Below, piece by piece: positions 7,068 through 8,158 of a DNA stretch of 8,158 bases. Under the pieces are notes generated by a model. It worked only from the letters and a program-made list of their open reading frames with translations. It ran no database searches and was not told the DNA's origin. The translations under genes were made by a program, and so were the position numbers. How positions within the stretch are numbered: position 1 is the first letter of the stretch; each line of letters opens with the position of its first letter. Location of the stretch: the NCBI GenBank assembly GCA_964572045.1, contig CAZNEI010000053.1, forward strand, positions 1-8,158, given 5' to 3'. The DNA is from CBDCKR01 sp964572045 (GTDB taxonomy: Bacteria > Gemmatimonadota > Gemmatimonadetes > Longimicrobiales > Gaopeijiaceae).

Positions 7068-8075
7068 TTACCGCACCCCACTCAGCAACGCGAGCAACTG
7101 CTCGTTTCCCTCGACGTCCAGGAAAGTGTCCCACTCGAGGAAGTAACCCTCGGGATCGTAGCCGACGAACACGCTGACCCGTCCGCTCTCGTCGGTCAGC
7201 TCTTGGGTTCGCATCTGGAACCCCTCGCGCCCCCGCATGTAGCTGAACCAGCCTTCCACATCGTCCGTGAAGAACGAGACCGTAACGCCCTTCTCATCGG
7301 TCGCCGAGTGGAGGCCGCGCTCCCCGTCCACGAGGCCGAGATAGCCCGAGGAAGAGACGGGAAAGACCTTGGCCCAGCCCTGATCGACGATCCTTTCGCG
7401 ATCGAGCATGTCGCGGTAGAAGCGCTCGACGCGTTCAAGGTCGCGATAGTAGAGCCAGAGAACGGTCGCCTGCACCCCCAGCTCGGAGGGCCGGCTCGTC
7501 TCGACTGTCCGGGCTGGATACTGAACCTCGACCCCGGCCAGCCTGGGCAGCAATTGCTCGTTCTCTGCATGCGGATTGAATCGTTCGAACTCGAGAAGGT
7601 ATCCCTCGGGATCGACTGCCACGAAGCCGTCGTGAGGACGCCCCTCGACCGCCCGAAAGTCGGAGCGCATGGGCACCTCTTGAGAAGTCAGGTAGTCCCA
7701 CCACGCCTCGACCTGCTCGGTAACGAAGGCGAGCGTGGCGGTCCGGGGTTCGTCGGCCGAGTGCATTCCTTCAGCGGCGTCGACAAGGGTCAGGTACGAG
7801 GACTCGGCCACCCGCAGGATCTTGGCGAAGCCGTAGTCGACCACGGTCGGAAGACCAAGCGTTTCTGTGTAGAAGGTCCAGGCCGCCTCAACATCGTCGT
7901 AGTAGTAGAAGGCGTTGATCGCCTGGATACTGGGCGTCCGGGTCAAGGATGCAGCCTCCCAACTCTCGCCCCCGTTGGGGGGCGGCGCCTCAGACGGCCG
8001 GCACGCCACGGCGACGGCGACCCCAACGGCGACCAGGGCGCGCGCGGTCCGGCGAGCGGTCATTCGGAACCCCAT
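7068..8075 (-). CDS. Lipoprotein with two tandem VOC (glyoxalase-fold) domains
   Basis: A 335-residue predicted envelope protein. The N-terminus is basic (MTARRTARA) then hydrophobic, ending VAVAC with Cys25, a lipobox-like site (Ala rather than Leu at -3), followed by a Pro/Gly-rich linker. Two VOC (glyoxalase / bleomycin resistance / dioxygenase) domains follow, at about 50-183 and 200-335. They are clear copies of each other: DYGFAKI and DQGWAKV, LVDAAEGMHS and LVDGERGLHS, DPEGYLLEF and DPEGYFLEW, NEQLLPRLAGV and NEQLLALLSGV. In each, the usual first-strand metal His (near residues 53-54 and 204-206) and the second His before the D-V-E helix (near 113 and 265) are absent; only the late acidic residue (Glu162, Glu314) remains. 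A standard VOC metal enzyme is therefore unlikely. It may bind a ligand instead. The start at 8075 has no strong ribosome site; the ATG at 8063 (residue 5) is an alternative that would not alter the mature protein. The substrate is unknown. Confidence 0.88.
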   Translation of the reverse strand: MGFRMTARRTARALVAVGVAVAVACRPSEAPPPNGGESWEAASLTRTPSIQAINAFYYYDDVEAAWTFYTETLGLPTVVDYGFAKILRVAESSYLTLVDAAEGMHSADEPRTATLAFVTEQVEAWWDYLTSQEVPMRSDFRAVEGRPHDGFVAVDPEGYLLEFERFNPHAENEQLLPRLAGVEVQYPARTVETSRPSELGVQATVLWLYYRDLERVERFYRDMLDRERIVDQGWAKVFPVSSSGYLGLVDGERGLHSATDEKGVTVSFFTDDVEGWFSYMRGREGFQMRTQELTDESGRVSVFVGYDPEGYFLEWDTFLDVEGNEQLLALLSGVR

Positions 8076-8158
8076 GAACCAAGAGGACGGTGCCTCGTCC
8101 CGGCTAGTGTAGTGTCCTAAACATATCGGTGGTTAATCGGCGGCGGCGGCCATGGCCC
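8076..8158. other. Upstream region of the VOC lipoprotein gene, right edge
   Basis: This 83-nt edge segment includes an A+T-richer patch (about 8106-8136) that is the most likely place for the promoter of the minus-strand VOC gene, but I find no hexamer pair with acceptable spacing. It also contains a short CGG run (about 8138-8149) and an ATG at 8152 that is too close to the edge to judge. No gene can be supported. Confidence 0.5.

Noticed and set aside
7203..8120. 305-residue plus-strand reading frame
   Set aside because: Antisense to the VOC gene, whose duplicated domains and lipoprotein signal are convincing; no domain is visible in this frame.
8138..8149. CGG triplet run at the right edge
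   Set aside because: Only about four copies, consistent with chance in GC-rich DNA.

Overview
The window is chromosomal housekeeping and metabolic DNA from a GC-rich bacterium (by eye roughly 60-65% G+C, with long spurious antisense reading frames typical of such genomes). Four genes are convincing: on the minus strand a Tat-exported class V PLP enzyme and an FMN/iron-sulfur glutamate-synthase-like protein; on the plus strand dnaE, the replicative DNA polymerase III alpha subunit; and on the minus strand a tandem VOC-domain lipoprotein. Tat and lipoprotein signals point to a bacterium with an active cell-envelope export system. The DnaE N-terminus and this style of exported enzymes would fit an uncultured environmental lineage such as Gemmatimonadota, but that is a weak guess from memory, not shown by the sequence.

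Layout. Positions 1-108 hold a GC-rich hairpin that probably ends the leftmost transcript. The Tat-signal aminotransferase-fold gene (109-1443, minus) follows, preceded in its transcript by the glutamate-synthase-like gene (1515-3077, minus). The 71-nt gap between them and the shared strand suggest a two-gene operon, with the downstream gene having its own clear ribosome binding site. A 351-nt divergent intergenic region (3078-3428) carries candidate promoters in both directions and, between them, a run of three consecutive hairpins that no gene explains. dnaE (3429-7010, plus) then runs toward the VOC lipoprotein gene (7068-8075, minus); the two converge on a 57-nt gap holding two small hairpins. 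The last 83 nt hold only the upstream region of the VOC gene.

How the genes relate. dnaE has no evident functional link to its neighbours. It carries an apparently complete PHP metal centre and an internal sliding-clamp motif, so it should be a replicative enzyme with potential built-in proofreading. The glutamate-synthase-like protein lacks the amidotransferase domain and has an N-terminal membrane anchor, so it is not a normal GltB; its substrate is unknown. Its operon partner is a predicted periplasmic PLP enzyme, also of unknown substrate. I found no CRISPR array, tRNA, rRNA, transposase, phage gene or obvious defence or secretion system. The window mostly holds ordinary genes, with a few features worth checking rather than a clearly new system.
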